Assembly (NCBI GenBank): GCA_937901905.1
Contig: CALDIF010000093.1
Location: 1-37,197 of the forward strand
DNA: 37,197 nucleotides
From: an uncultured Porphyromonadaceae bacterium
Lineage (GTDB): Bacteria; Bacteroidota; Bacteroidia; Bacteroidales; Muribaculaceae
Direction: 5' to 3'
Shown here: in pieces, positions 1 through 7,862 of the stretch
Numbering within the stretch: position 1 is the stretch's first letter
Layout of the letters: each line of letters opens with the position of its first letter
Made by a program: the position numbers and the translations under genes
Notes under the pieces: generated by a model
What the model was told of the DNA's origin: nothing
What the model saw: the letters and a program-made list of their open reading frames with translations, nothing else
Databases searched by the model: none

Positions 1-552
1 GGAGGCATTGATATCAATCTTCCCATCAACAGTCATCTTGAGTTCATTCCCCTTGATCTCCTTTCGGGCCTGTTCAAGAATCTTGATGATCAGATTACAA
101 TAGTCCACATTCGAACCTCCTGCTTGCTTGTTCTTGAGTTCAACCTCTACAAGCATGTTGTTGAGAACCTCCAGTCGTCCTGTTTCGGTTGCTATACGGA
201 AATCTTTATTCTGAAGGACATACTCTGCTCGCCGACGAGTTATCAGGTCTCTATTCTCTACATAGAACTTCTTGAGTTCCTCCTCGGGTATCTTTATCCG
301 ATACTCTTTTGCCATTACCTTAGCAGTGTCCTGTATCGTGTAGAACTTCCCAAGAAGTTCAAGAATCGTTCCTGTGTAGTCAACAATGTTTCTGGGCTTA
401 CGAGAACGGATTCCAAGGGCCTTATTTAACTCCAACACAGCACGCTGATAGGCTCTGTCCAATTTCAAATAGTGGAGCCTCTTGGCATTTACCCTCTGAA
501 CATCTGTCGTTGTCCCACCATATGTCTTGATAACCGTTCCTGGGTTCACAAC
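1..552 (-). CDS. Partial phage-like protein, possibly terminase small subunit
   Basis: An open frame on the minus strand enters from the left edge without a stop and stays open to about position 714, where an upstream stop lies at 715-717. The credible part is below about 550, because beyond that the plus strand encodes Hsp70-like sequence. The product is charged and mostly helical. It contains a possible helix-turn-helix stretch (YTIQDTAKVMAKEYRIKIP, about 300-350) and then an Arg/Leu-rich helix (DFRIATETGRLEVLNNML, about 150-210), followed by a C-terminal tail near position 1-60. This layout resembles phage terminase small subunits or related DUF2280-type proteins, but I recognise the pattern only, not a specific family. 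No start codon can be fixed. Base composition is more AT-rich than the genes to the right. The gene appears cut at its 5' end by the junction described under findings. Confidence 0.45.
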
Positions 553-1341
553 CTGTTGGAAGTCTATCTCACTCAAGGCGAGAGCCATGACATTGAGGAC
601 TGTGTGGTAATAGGACGTTATCAATTTAATGACATCGGACACGTGGATGCCGGTGAGACAATTGTGGACATCAGTTACAGTTACGACATCAACGGTATGG
701 TACAGGTGAGCGCGTTACAACGCGAGACCGGCAGGAATTTGGTGCCCGAGAAAGTGCCTTTGCCCGATGATATGTCATGGCTGTACGGCAGTCCCCAAGG
801 TATGGGTTCCAATTCGGGACGCTTGTCGATAATCATAACGGTTGACTTGAGTTACAGTATGATGGGTCGTCCCCTTGATAAGGCAAAAGATGCCGCCCGG
901 GAATTTATCAGAACCATTGATATGGAGCGCGCTGTAGTGTCCATACACCAGTTTAGCGACACGGTGCACCCCCTGTGTGAATTGACCTCCGACACGAGTC
1001 GCCTGGAACGTGCTATCAACAATATGAGTCTTGAAGGTGCCAACCTTGCCAACCCGTTAAAAGAGGCATGCGAGGTTTTGGAACCTCAATTATCGGGCAG
1101 TAAGCCGGTTATCATAGTCTTGACCGACGGACGCTGGACAAGTAAAAACCGCGCCATCAAGACGAGTGACCATTGTCGCGCTGTGGGTATCGACATTATT
1201 GCTATAGGCTTCGGCTCTGCCGACAAGGAGTTCCTTGAGCGCATCAGCACCATCTCGTCGATGACCGACCTTGACCACCTCGTGGAGCAATTCGGTACTA
1301 TTGCCCAAGAGTTGAATTCCGGTGGGTTGTCTCGCATGTGA
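553..1341 (+). CDS. Hsp70 substrate-binding remnant fused to vWA domain (5' truncated)
   Basis: The first ~60 credible residues match the end of the Hsp70/DnaK beta substrate-binding domain. A QGE segment is followed by an IGRYQF strand and then ISYSYDINGMVQVSA and ETGR, where DnaK has TFDIDANGILNVSA and a similar TGK/TGR turn. After a ~25-residue linker comes a von Willebrand A domain. Its MIDAS is partial: DLSYS (DxSxS) near base 844 and TDG near 1126 are present, but the loop that normally carries Thr reads EGANLANP. The reading frame formally opens at a GTG at 472, but residues before about 553 have no Hsp70 character and lie opposite the minus-strand phage-like frame, so that start is rejected. 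The ATPase domain of the chaperone is therefore missing. A related full-length gene would encode an Hsp70-vWA fusion, with the J-like protein next door as possible co-chaperone. Confidence 0.75.
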   Translation: MLEVYLTQGESHDIEDCVVIGRYQFNDIGHVDAGETIVDISYSYDINGMVQVSALQRETGRNLVPEKVPLPDDMSWLYGSPQGMGSNSGRLSIIITVDLSYSMMGRPLDKAKDAAREFIRTIDMERAVVSIHQFSDTVHPLCELTSDTSRLERAINNMSLEGANLANPLKEACEVLEPQLSGSKPVIIVLTDGRWTSKNRAIKTSDHCRAVGIDIIAIGFGSADKEFLERISTISSMTDLDHLVEQFGTIAQELNSGGLSRM

Positions 1342-1425
1342 GCAGACCGGGTAGTTCACACTTTGATGACAGATAATAGATAGAGTAAGGATATATCAGC
1401 CACAACGCCAATAACCCTGTACTAC

Positions 1426-4308
1426 ATGAGCAATATATTCACCATAATAAAAAGTCTTTACAATTTTGTCCCCGGCAAACCCATTAACGAGGAGGAAGTC
1501 AAAAACGCATTGAAAAAAATGCGTTCACGCTCAGCGACCACCAATGCCAAGTTGAGTGCCGAGATTACAACCATATTGAAGCAAATCGAGACCACACCCG
1601 GCTTGATTAAGCAGCATGCAGCCGAGTTTGCCGACCTTGAACGCAAAGCGGTCGAAAAACTTAAAGCCGACTTGATTGCCGAGGCTAAATTGCTTGTAGT
1701 GGGAGGCTCGATTGCACCTGAACAACTTGATCACCTGGCAAATAAGTACAAGGACTTCAAGCGCGATGAGATATTGAGCATGATAGGAGCGAGCGTGGCA
1801 ACCCCCAAGAAGTTCAAGTGGTCCCCCCCGGCGGGCTATGATGCCATACAGGAACTCGGTGACACGGTGATGGGTGACATAGGTCGCAACCTCGCTGAGT
1901 TGGGTTGCTCGTCGTTATACGACGTGCTGGGTGTTCCGTCAAATGCTGCGACAGCAGCAATTCAAGCAGCCATTGACAGTCAATATAAAGCGTGTAGCGG
2001 TTGGCAACCGAGCAATCCCAAGAAGGTGCCCACCAACACGTTGATAGGTCACTGCAAGTCGTTATTGCTTGATGCCGCTTTACGTGCCCGCTATGACAAA
2101 ACAGTCGGTAACCTCGCTTTCAAACCGGTTAAAGCAGCCATAGAACTCATAGCCAAAGGAAACACTCGTGTGATCGACGGTCAAAAACTCGCTCAGATGC
2201 TTAAACAGTGCGTCGACGGAGGTATGGGCAAAGATGAGGCGGAATATAAAATCTACAAGGAGGCTCTCGCGTGTGGCGTGACGATTATTGAGAGCATGGG
2301 GGGCAATGCCGGTGGAGTACGCTTGTGTCGCTTCTGCTCGAGTGTGTTGCCCGACAAGGTGCCGATATGCCCCTCTTGCAGTATGCCGGTGAATGTGACT
2401 TGTCCCAAGTGCGGACACACGTCAAGTGACCAAAACGAGCGTTTTTGCACCCACAATGGCTGCGGTTTCAACATCTACGGTATGCGTCGTGCCCCCGAGG
2501 CTCTCAACCGTGCGAAACAAGCCCTTGTTGCCGGTGACATTGCCCAAGCGACATTGCAAGTGAATGATGCTGCCGACGCGTGGCCCGGTATGGAGGGAAT
2601 AGCGGCACTGCGTCGTCAGTTGGATAATATCAAGGTCGAGGCGGGCAAGGTGGAAACGGAGGTAACACGCCTCGCTAAAGAAAAGAAATATTTTGCGGCA
2701 TTACCGTTATTGGGACGCATGGGCAGCGTCAACGCGGCACTTGCCAACGAGGTGCGCTCCAAGACCGATGCCGCGACACGGTTAGTGAAGCAAGCCGCAA
2801 CGGTTACCGATGTCAACAAGCGCATTGACATGTATATGCAGGCACTTGACCTGTGTGCCGATTGTGTGGAGGCGCAAACCAAACTCGCCTCTGTGCCGCC
2901 GGCACCGCCTGCAGGCATTAATGCCGAGGCTACCGGACAGTCGGTAAAAGTGCAGTGGTCACCCGTTACATCACGATTTTTGCATATCACCGTGTTGCGC
3001 AAGCAGGGGGCGGCTCCAACATCTCACGACGATGGCATCGTGATAGCACGCGACGTGACCTCGTCAACCGTCACCGATACCCAAGTCAAGCCGGGTGTCA
3101 ACTACTACTATGCCGTTTACAGCAAGTGCGGTGACATCAAGAGTGCGCTCGCTGTCGACCCGTCGCCTGTAATGTTGGCGGCTGACATTGACCCGTCGCA
3201 GGTGTCAATGGTTGTGTCAAGCACCAGCGTTACCGTGAGTTGTGTGTTACCCGACGGCGCAATAGGTTTGAATGTTCAACCCCGTGGCGGAAGTTCCTAT
3301 TTTGTCAACGGCAACACATTCACCGAGAGCGGGCTACGACCCGACACCCCCGTGCAATATCGCGTGGTGACCGTGTTTGCCGATGCTGCCGGACATCGAA
3401 CACTATCGCCCGGAGTGACCTTGACGCTCACGGCAACGGCACCGCCCCAACCGGTGTCACTCGCTGTGAACGACGCTGAACGTGAAGCGCGTTTGTCGTG
3501 GGGAACTCCTCCCGCCGGACAAAACGTGATTATATTTTGGTCTCAAAGCGAACCTTTCAGCCAACATCTCAACGACACGGTGAACGTGAGTACGATGAAG
3601 TATAAGCGCTTGCAGGTGAGCGGCAACTCATGCACGGTTAATAAGGATTTTGCCGGGACACGTTACTTCTTGCCGGTGACGGTCAAGGGCAACTTGGGGG
3701 TGGCCGGCGAGCCGGTGAAAGTGCGCAGTGTGGTGGCTCCCGAGGGCGTGACGTTCAATCGTGACGGCAACCGCATCAACGTGGCGTGGAACTGGGATAG
3801 AACGGAGCGCATCGTGTTGGTGTTCACCGCGAGGGGTGAGCAACGAGTGGAGTTCACGCGCGAGTCGTGTCCCGATGCCAAGCACTCGTTTGTGTGCCCC
3901 GACTCGGTCGAGTCGGCGCGCGTTGACGTGTACAACAGCGTGGAAGGCGAGTTGTCCTCGCCCGTATCTCACACCATTGTGTTACGTCGCATGGAACTTG
4001 AGTTCAAGGGCGTGAGACAAGGAGGTTTCCTGTTCATGAGGAACAATAAATTCACACTGACGTTGTCGTGCAAGGCACCGTTGCCGTGCAATGTCAAAGT
4101 GTATGTGGGCGAGGGGAGCGTTCCTCTCAACCTCGCCATACGTACCCCTATCGATGAGATAAAAAGCAACGAGGTCGTTGTCGGTGCTGACACCGAGATT
4201 GCGTTAATATACAAGCCGTCCAAGAAAGTGCCATTGCACTTCTTGCTGGTACCTGCCGACCCAAAAGCACAAATGGTGATTACCCCCGCGTCAATAGAGG
4301 TGAAATGA
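1426..4308 (+). CDS. J-like/zinc-ribbon/fibronectin-III multidomain protein
   Basis: This 960-residue protein has no signal peptide and no membrane segment, so it is probably cytosolic. Residues ~20-120 are charged and helical. Residues ~162-228 look like a J domain: LYDVLGVPSNAA opens it and ARYDKTVG closes it, as in DnaJ (YYEVLGV ... AQYDRFG). The HPD tripeptide that stimulates Hsp70 ATPase is absent. Residues 301-346 carry eight cysteines (C301, C304, C315, C318, C326, C329, C341, C346), a double zinc ribbon. Residues ~355-490 are helical and repeat-like. From ~491 onwards there are several beta-rich fibronectin-III-like modules, starting after PPAPPAG and including the typical PGVNYYYAVYS strand. 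The ATG at 1426 follows an 84-base gap after the Hsp70-vWA gene. The adjacency suggests that it links the Hsp70-like partner to the GTPases, which is inference; its biochemical function is unknown. Confidence 0.75.
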   Translation: MSNIFTIIKSLYNFVPGKPINEEEVKNALKKMRSRSATTNAKLSAEITTILKQIETTPGLIKQHAAEFADLERKAVEKLKADLIAEAKLLVVGGSIAPEQLDHLANKYKDFKRDEILSMIGASVATPKKFKWSPPAGYDAIQELGDTVMGDIGRNLAELGCSSLYDVLGVPSNAATAAIQAAIDSQYKACSGWQPSNPKKVPTNTLIGHCKSLLLDAALRARYDKTVGNLAFKPVKAAIELIAKGNTRVIDGQKLAQMLKQCVDGGMGKDEAEYKIYKEALACGVTIIESMGGNAGGVRLCRFCSSVLPDKVPICPSCSMPVNVTCPKCGHTSSDQNERFCTHNGCGFNIYGMRRAPEALNRAKQALVAGDIAQATLQVNDAADAWPGMEGIAALRRQLDNIKVEAGKVETEVTRLAKEKKYFAALPLLGRMGSVNAALANEVRSKTDAATRLVKQAATVTDVNKRIDMYMQALDLCADCVEAQTKLASVPPAPPAGINAEATGQSVKVQWSPVTSRFLHITVLRKQGAAPTSHDDGIVIARDVTSSTVTDTQVKPGVNYYYAVYSKCGDIKSALAVDPSPVMLAADIDPSQVSMVVSSTSVTVSCVLPDGAIGLNVQPRGGSSYFVNGNTFTESGLRPDTPVQYRVVTVFADAAGHRTLSPGVTLTLTATAPPQPVSLAVNDAEREARLSWGTPPAGQNVIIFWSQSEPFSQHLNDTVNVSTMKYKRLQVSGNSCTVNKDFAGTRYFLPVTVKGNLGVAGEPVKVRSVVAPEGVTFNRDGNRINVAWNWDRTERIVLVFTARGEQRVEFTRESCPDAKHSFVCPDSVESARVDVYNSVEGELSSPVSHTIVLRRMELEFKGVRQGGFLFMRNNKFTLTLSCKAPLPCNVKVYVGEGSVPLNLAIRTPIDEIKSNEVVVGADTEIALIYKPSKKVPLHFLLVPADPKAQMVITPASIEVK

Positions 4309-4336
4309 CGATTATTAACTCTAAAATGATGATGCA

Positions 4337-5575
4337 ATGATTTTCTTCGATAAAATTACTTGTCCCTATTGTTTCATGAAGTTCTCGAGTCGTGAAGTGG
4401 CATTCCGTTGCCCCAATCGCAACTGTGCCTCGTTCAACGAACCGGATCGTCCGTTGTTGACCTTTTACGGCAAGGTGCCCGATGACAACATCAAGGGACA
4501 CATCGTGGCAAATACCGGCTGGCGGCTGACGATGCCGCAAGGTATGAAGTGCGACGTTTGTTCTCAAGTGAGTTACACCATGACTTGTCCCCATTGCCAC
4601 AACAATTTGCCTAAAAATCTTGTTAGGGAGGGCGGACGTATCATTGCTATCGTGGGAGCACGTAACAGCGGTAAGACCAACTATATCACTGTGTTGATCG
4701 ACGAGATGTTCAGACACATGTCAAAGTTGGGAGACTTTGCCGTGCAAGCGATGGATTATCCGAACAGTCAAAAATTGAGTACAATAAAGCGCTATAGTGA
4801 GAAATTCCACAAGCAGTTGTACGAGCAGGGTACATGTTTCGAGGGAACCGACATCAACGATGAATTGACACGCGTGCCACTCATCTATCAGTTGAGTCAG
4901 GATAGGCAAGACCCCACATTCCTCGTGTTCTACGATACTGCGGGTGAGAATTTTGCAAACATTCTCGGTCACATGACCGGTGCCGTCGGCACGAGTGAGA
5001 ATGCTGACGTGAAATTCCTCAAGTCTGCCGATGCAATCATCTATTTGCTTGATTCATTCACCATTCCGAGTGTACATCAAGATTTGGCATCAACCCTCAA
5101 GTTGCCACCTATCAGCGCGGCAAATCCCAAGTTTGATGACATTTTCCCGATGTTGAAGCAGTATTTTGAGCAGTTACCCGACAAGGAAACACGCCGTTTC
5201 CAACGCACACCTATTGCATTCGCCTTCAGCAAATTCGATGCCGTGCTCAATCACCCGACCTTGGCTCAGGCACTGCCAAATCTAAATAGTGACACCAACA
5301 GCCGTTTTCTCGACGGTCGCGGATTTGACCTGAATGACCTTGACAGTGCCAGCAGTACTATTGAAGCAGCATTGCACGAGTATTGGCATGAGGACAATTT
5401 CCTCAATATAGTACACCAATTTTTCCGGAATTACCACTTCTTCGGCTTCTCGGCACTCGGTTCGGCTCCGACTACGGGCAACAAGGTAACGGGCGGTCCC
5501 AAGCCCTATCGTGTACTTGACCCTCTCTTGTGGACCTTGCATCAGTTAGGCTACAAGTTCAAACCTCGCACGTGA
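4337..5575 (+). CDS. Soluble zinc-ribbon GTPase (TRAFAC/DO-GTPase-like)
   Basis: The 412-residue product starts with two treble-clef/zinc-ribbon pairs (C9, C12, C25, C30 and C72, C75, C84, C87). A P-loop GTPase domain follows. G1 is GARNSGKT at 107-114, G3 is DTAGEN at 200-205, the G4-like motif is SKFD at 298-301, and a G5-like SALGS lies near the C-terminus. There is no membrane segment. The G3 motif with an Asp-x-Ala-Gly-Glu core is shared with the two membrane GTPases further down the operon. The family resembles the 'double-GTPase' or TRAFAC-clade GTPases found with GTPase-associated protein 1, which is encoded next. The gene lies 28 bases after its upstream neighbour and the start is the ATG directly before ATTTTCTTC. 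The exact nucleotide and partner are not visible from sequence. Confidence 0.75.
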   Translation: MIFFDKITCPYCFMKFSSREVAFRCPNRNCASFNEPDRPLLTFYGKVPDDNIKGHIVANTGWRLTMPQGMKCDVCSQVSYTMTCPHCHNNLPKNLVREGGRIIAIVGARNSGKTNYITVLIDEMFRHMSKLGDFAVQAMDYPNSQKLSTIKRYSEKFHKQLYEQGTCFEGTDINDELTRVPLIYQLSQDRQDPTFLVFYDTAGENFANILGHMTGAVGTSENADVKFLKSADAIIYLLDSFTIPSVHQDLASTLKLPPISAANPKFDDIFPMLKQYFEQLPDKETRRFQRTPIAFAFSKFDAVLNHPTLAQALPNLNSDTNSRFLDGRGFDLNDLDSASSTIEAALHEYWHEDNFLNIVHQFFRNYHFFGFSALGSAPTTGNKVTGGPKPYRVLDPLLWTLHQLGYKFKPRT

Positions 5576-5674
5576 TTGCCGATAGGCTGCACTTCAACTT
5601 TCCATCACTTTTTTAACCACCCGGCAGCGCGCCGTGTAACAACGGGCAATGCTGTAAATAATAATTCAACAAAA

Positions 5675-7843
5675 ATGAAATTGCGATACAGCCAATTGGT
5701 CTACGCTTCAACCGAGAAGTCAATAGTTACCGGTCGTGCCGGATTTGGCATCAGGACTCATAGCAGCGACATTGACGGACTTGAAGCCGAGCGCATCAAC
5801 ACGTCAATGCGCCTGAACATGAGTGTTGACTGCCGTCCGTCGTTGGAGCAGTTGCGCGCCACGCCCGAAGTGCTTGACAGTGTACCTCAAATATACAGTT
5901 TCAAGGTGTTTACCGATAATGGAAAACATGCTTACGCGGTGGGCAGGGCTACCTACCTTGCTGCGGACTACGGCTTTTTCTCGGGTGACGAGGCTTTCCA
6001 GCGCATCGGCTCCAACTACTTGGCTCACACGCTCGTGTTCGACAAGGTTCCGTCGCCGTTGGTGTTCCGCTTGGCGATGACCGACAATGTTTTCTTGCCG
6101 CACAACAGGCGAGTGTCGCCTGATAACGGCGAACTCGTGGCTCTCGTCTCGGGAGAACCTCAAGCCCTGCCCACAGGAGAACTCGATGTTACCGATCTTG
6201 CAGCATTGCAAGTTCCCGTTGACGAGCGTCTCGCTCACATCGCTATAGCATTGATGGAGGCTCGCCGGCTCAAGTGGGCTCACCCCGATAATGTCATGGG
6301 GGTGGTGATAAAGGCTTGGGCTGACGACACGCGCGAGTTGGTTGCAGCCTTGTCGGTGTTGCCTGTAGAACTCACGCGTGACCTCTCGTTTGTCACGGGC
6401 TATAACAAAGGTGGCATGCCCTTGGATTGTAACATGGTTATGGTTGACCAAACGTGTACCGATATTCCCAATGATGAATACAATATCACAGTGAACATGA
6501 TGGACGCCGTTGACACCGACGGTCATTATCCGGTCACCAACATTAAATTTAACAGCCTGTATGACCATCTGCTCACCCTCGCTGCCGGCGGTGATGCCGT
6601 GGTGGTAAACAAGTTTGTCACGCTGTGCATGTCGACCGAGCCCGATGCTGTCGACCTTGACATGACAATTAAGATGTTCTCACTGTGCCAGACAGCCGCG
6701 CCACTCGAGCCGGGCGATATCGAGCCTTCACGCTTGTCGGGATTGTTGGCGGCGATGAAGAATTTGCCCGAAGATTGGGTTAAAATGGCATGGGTCAAGT
6801 TGAACGATGTTATTGAGGCGGGATTGCAATTGGGCAACGAGCGTGAACGCATTAACGCCTTGCTGGCTTGTCGGACGGTGCCTGCCGGACGATTGAACAT
6901 CACCGACGGAGCACGACGAGCGGTGCGTGACGTGATGTTTGATGAAATTGACCCGCAGTTGGGAAACACCTGTCGTGAGGTCGCTCCCGATGCATTAATC
7001 TCGTTGATCTCGACAGTCGACAAGGTGCCGTATCATTGTTTCGCAGCGGTAATGAACACAGTGAGCGATGTGACAGTGTGGAACGAAATGCTGCGTTACT
7101 ATTTCGGGGAACAACTCACGTCGTCGGCAGGGACGGTAATACCGTTATTATTGCGCTCACAAGTGAAGTCGGTGGGCAGTGTCATCAACTATTTGTTCCC
7201 TCGCAACACTCATGCCGGAGCGGTGATAACGGCACTGTTGGGAGACCCCTCCGAGGAGGTCAAGCGCGCCACACCGGCGATTATTGCCGACTATGTGAAC
7301 ACATGGTATGATGCCGAGCCTGCCGAGCCGTCTGCCGAAGTGCTTGCCGACTTGAACGAGTGTGGTGTGGAGTTGCCCAAGGCTACATCGACCAAACTTG
7401 CCTTGTTACTTGCAGTCGCCCAAGGCAAGGAACCTGATGTGAAGTTCGGCAGGCATGTGCTTGAAATCGCTCGCGAACGCGGTTGTGACAACGAGTACAA
7501 GAGGACGCTGCTCAACAAGTGGTTGACTTTCAAGCCCGATGTTGACGATGTGGCAGAGGAAATTAACTCGCTTGTCGCGACACGGCAAACCGACATGATT
7601 GCCGATGCCCTGTTGGGCGTTTGGACAGTGACTTCGACCAAGCAACGTGAAAACTTGATGAGTAAATTGATAGATAATCTCAAGTGGGACGCGACTGTTC
7701 GTGATCGCGTGGTCGCCACGTTGCGCAAGGAGAAGAATAACGATAACGCGAAAGATATTGACGGCATTGTAGATGCCATTGAGGATAGCAAGCGATTGAC
7801 ACGGGTGTTGCGTCGCAAGTTGATGGGCTTTTTCTTTGAGTGA
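5675..7843 (+). CDS. GTPase-associated protein 1 (GAP1)-like protein
   Basis: This 722-residue protein opens with LRYSQLVYAST, then GRAGFGIRT, and later LAHTLVFDK. That pattern fits the N-terminal domain of 'GTPase-associated protein 1-related' proteins as I remember the family. The rest is a long, mostly helical region without recognised motifs, signal peptide or membrane spans; the C-terminus is basic (RRKLMGFFFE). The frame remains open up to the preceding stop at 5575, giving a possible TTG start at 5576, but those 33 extra residues lack family character, so the ATG at 5675 is chosen. GAP1 family members are typically encoded beside the GTPases they are named for, and here a soluble GTPase gene precedes it and two membrane GTPase genes follow. 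Its role as regulator or adaptor of those GTPases is inferred from context. Confidence 0.7.
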   Translation: MKLRYSQLVYASTEKSIVTGRAGFGIRTHSSDIDGLEAERINTSMRLNMSVDCRPSLEQLRATPEVLDSVPQIYSFKVFTDNGKHAYAVGRATYLAADYGFFSGDEAFQRIGSNYLAHTLVFDKVPSPLVFRLAMTDNVFLPHNRRVSPDNGELVALVSGEPQALPTGELDVTDLAALQVPVDERLAHIAIALMEARRLKWAHPDNVMGVVIKAWADDTRELVAALSVLPVELTRDLSFVTGYNKGGMPLDCNMVMVDQTCTDIPNDEYNITVNMMDAVDTDGHYPVTNIKFNSLYDHLLTLAAGGDAVVVNKFVTLCMSTEPDAVDLDMTIKMFSLCQTAAPLEPGDIEPSRLSGLLAAMKNLPEDWVKMAWVKLNDVIEAGLQLGNERERINALLACRTVPAGRLNITDGARRAVRDVMFDEIDPQLGNTCREVAPDALISLISTVDKVPYHCFAAVMNTVSDVTVWNEMLRYYFGEQLTSSAGTVIPLLLRSQVKSVGSVINYLFPRNTHAGAVITALLGDPSEEVKRATPAIIADYVNTWYDAEPAEPSAEVLADLNECGVELPKATSTKLALLLAVAQGKEPDVKFGRHVLEIARERGCDNEYKRTLLNKWLTFKPDVDDVAEEINSLVATRQTDMIADALLGVWTVTSTKQRENLMSKLIDNLKWDATVRDRVVATLRKEKNNDNAKDIDGIVDAIEDSKRLTRVLRRKLMGFFFE

Positions 7844-7862
7844 TCGCTAAAGTTTTGTGCCT

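Noticed and set aside
124..429. 101-codon plus-strand frame at the left edge
   Set aside because: It is antisense to the longer phage-like frame, which is more plausible by composition and secondary structure.
472..552. GTG start for the Hsp70-vWA gene
   Set aside because: The first 27 residues are not Hsp70-like and overlap the opposite-strand phage-like frame; the frame is open there only by chance after a stop at 427-429.
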